Shown piece by piece: positions 6,512 through 6,812 of a stretch of DNA of 6,812 bases (its first letter is position 1; the number at the start of each line of letters is the position of its first letter). This DNA is from Balneolales bacterium (GTDB lineage Bacteria > Bacteroidota > Rhodothermia > Balneolales > Natronogracilivirgulaceae). Made by a program: the position numbers and the translations under genes. The notes under the pieces are model-generated. The model was not told the origin of the DNA, did not search any database, and was given only the letters and a program-made list of their open reading frames with translations. The stretch spans positions 1-6,812 of the forward strand of contig SKYW01000255.1 in assembly GCA_007127695.1 (NCBI GenBank), written 5' to 3'.

Positions 6512-6812
6512 ATGAAAGTAACAGAACATTACGACAAGGCCAAGGATCCGCTCATATCCTTCGAAATCATCCCCCCAAAACGGGGCGGTTCGGTATCAAC
6601 GGTTTTTGAAACTTTGGATGGGTTGCGCAAGTACCATCCCCCCTTCATAGATGTGACCTCCCACGCCGCCGAAGCCTATTACGAGGAACTGTCCGACGGA
6701 GCGGTAAAACGGCACATTCGCCGCAAGCGTCCGGGCACCATCGGACTGTGTGCCGCCATCAAGCACCGCTACAACGTAGACCCGGTCCCGCACCTGATCT
6801 GCAAGGGGTTCA
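6512..6812 (+). CDS. metF: 5,10-methylenetetrahydrofolate reductase, MetF (N-terminal 100 residues; 3' end outside window)
   Basis: The frame begins at ATG 6512 and stays open for 100 codons to the window edge. MetF is an FAD-dependent cytosolic enzyme reducing 5,10-methylene-THF to 5-methyl-THF, the methyl donor for methionine synthase. SFEIIPPKRGG (16-26) holds the conserved FE(F/I)xPP strand-1 motif with the catalytic-type Glu18. DVTSHAAEAYYEEL (47-60) and the stretch RPGTIGLCAAIKHRYNVDP (73-91) match the MetF barrel as found in Bacteroidota-like genomes, and VPHLICKGF (92-100) is the typical histidine-containing segment that follows. An in-frame TAA three codons to two codons upstream fixes the start; there is no Shine-Dalgarno. 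It is divergent from pdxJ and functionally paired with metY/metX, whose product homocysteine is methylated with its 5-methyl-THF. Confidence 0.93.
   Translation, partial: MKVTEHYDKAKDPLISFEIIPPKRGGSVSTVFETLDGLRKYHPPFIDVTSHAAEAYYEELSDGAVKRHIRRKRPGTIGLCAAIKHRYNVDPVPHLICKGF

Overview
The window holds a methionine-biosynthesis locus with two housekeeping genes beside it. It probably comes from a Bacteroidota-related bacterium. Supporting this are the type of MetY, MetX and MetF proteins and the near absence of Shine-Dalgarno sequences before metY, era, pdxJ and metF. The moderate GC content and the E. coli-like -35/-10 promoters argue against classical Bacteroides. A Balneolota/Rhodothermota-type lineage is my best guess, made from the proteins by memory and not by database search.

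Layout: on the minus strand, transcription runs from right to left. From about 4457 down to 1 there is a promoter, a ~400-nt regulatory leader, metY (sulfhydrylase), metX (homoserine O-acyltransferase) and an aspartokinase that runs off the left edge and is probably a bifunctional aspartokinase/homoserine dehydrogenase. Together these cover aspartate to homoserine, O-acylhomoserine and homocysteine. Upstream, and also on the minus strand, a promoter at 6364-6392 drives pdxJ (pyridoxine 5'-phosphate synthase) and then era (ribosome-assembly GTPase). Divergently, on the plus strand, metF (methylenetetrahydrofolate reductase) begins at 6512 and runs off the right edge. MetF supplies the methyl group that turns homocysteine into methionine. 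PdxJ leads to pyridoxal phosphate, the cofactor of MetY.

The most interesting part is the metY leader (3964-4457, minus strand). It carries a canonical SAM-I (S-box) riboswitch with aptamer, antiterminator and terminator. Upstream of it, between a good promoter and a separate intrinsic terminator, lies an 18-codon reading frame whose core reads M-A-M-C-C-M-P-C. Its stop codon overlaps a segment that can pair with the 5' arm of that first terminator. This is the geometry expected of a leader-peptide attenuator sensing charged Met/Cys tRNA, placed in series with a SAM riboswitch. I infer the mechanism; the sequence elements can be seen directly.

Other notable items are an intrinsic terminator between metY and metX that points the wrong way (plus strand), an eight-codon upstream ORF with the only good Shine-Dalgarno in the window overlapping the metX start, a palindrome just after the predicted metY start of transcription, and a 21-bp-periodic direct repeat between pdxJ and era.
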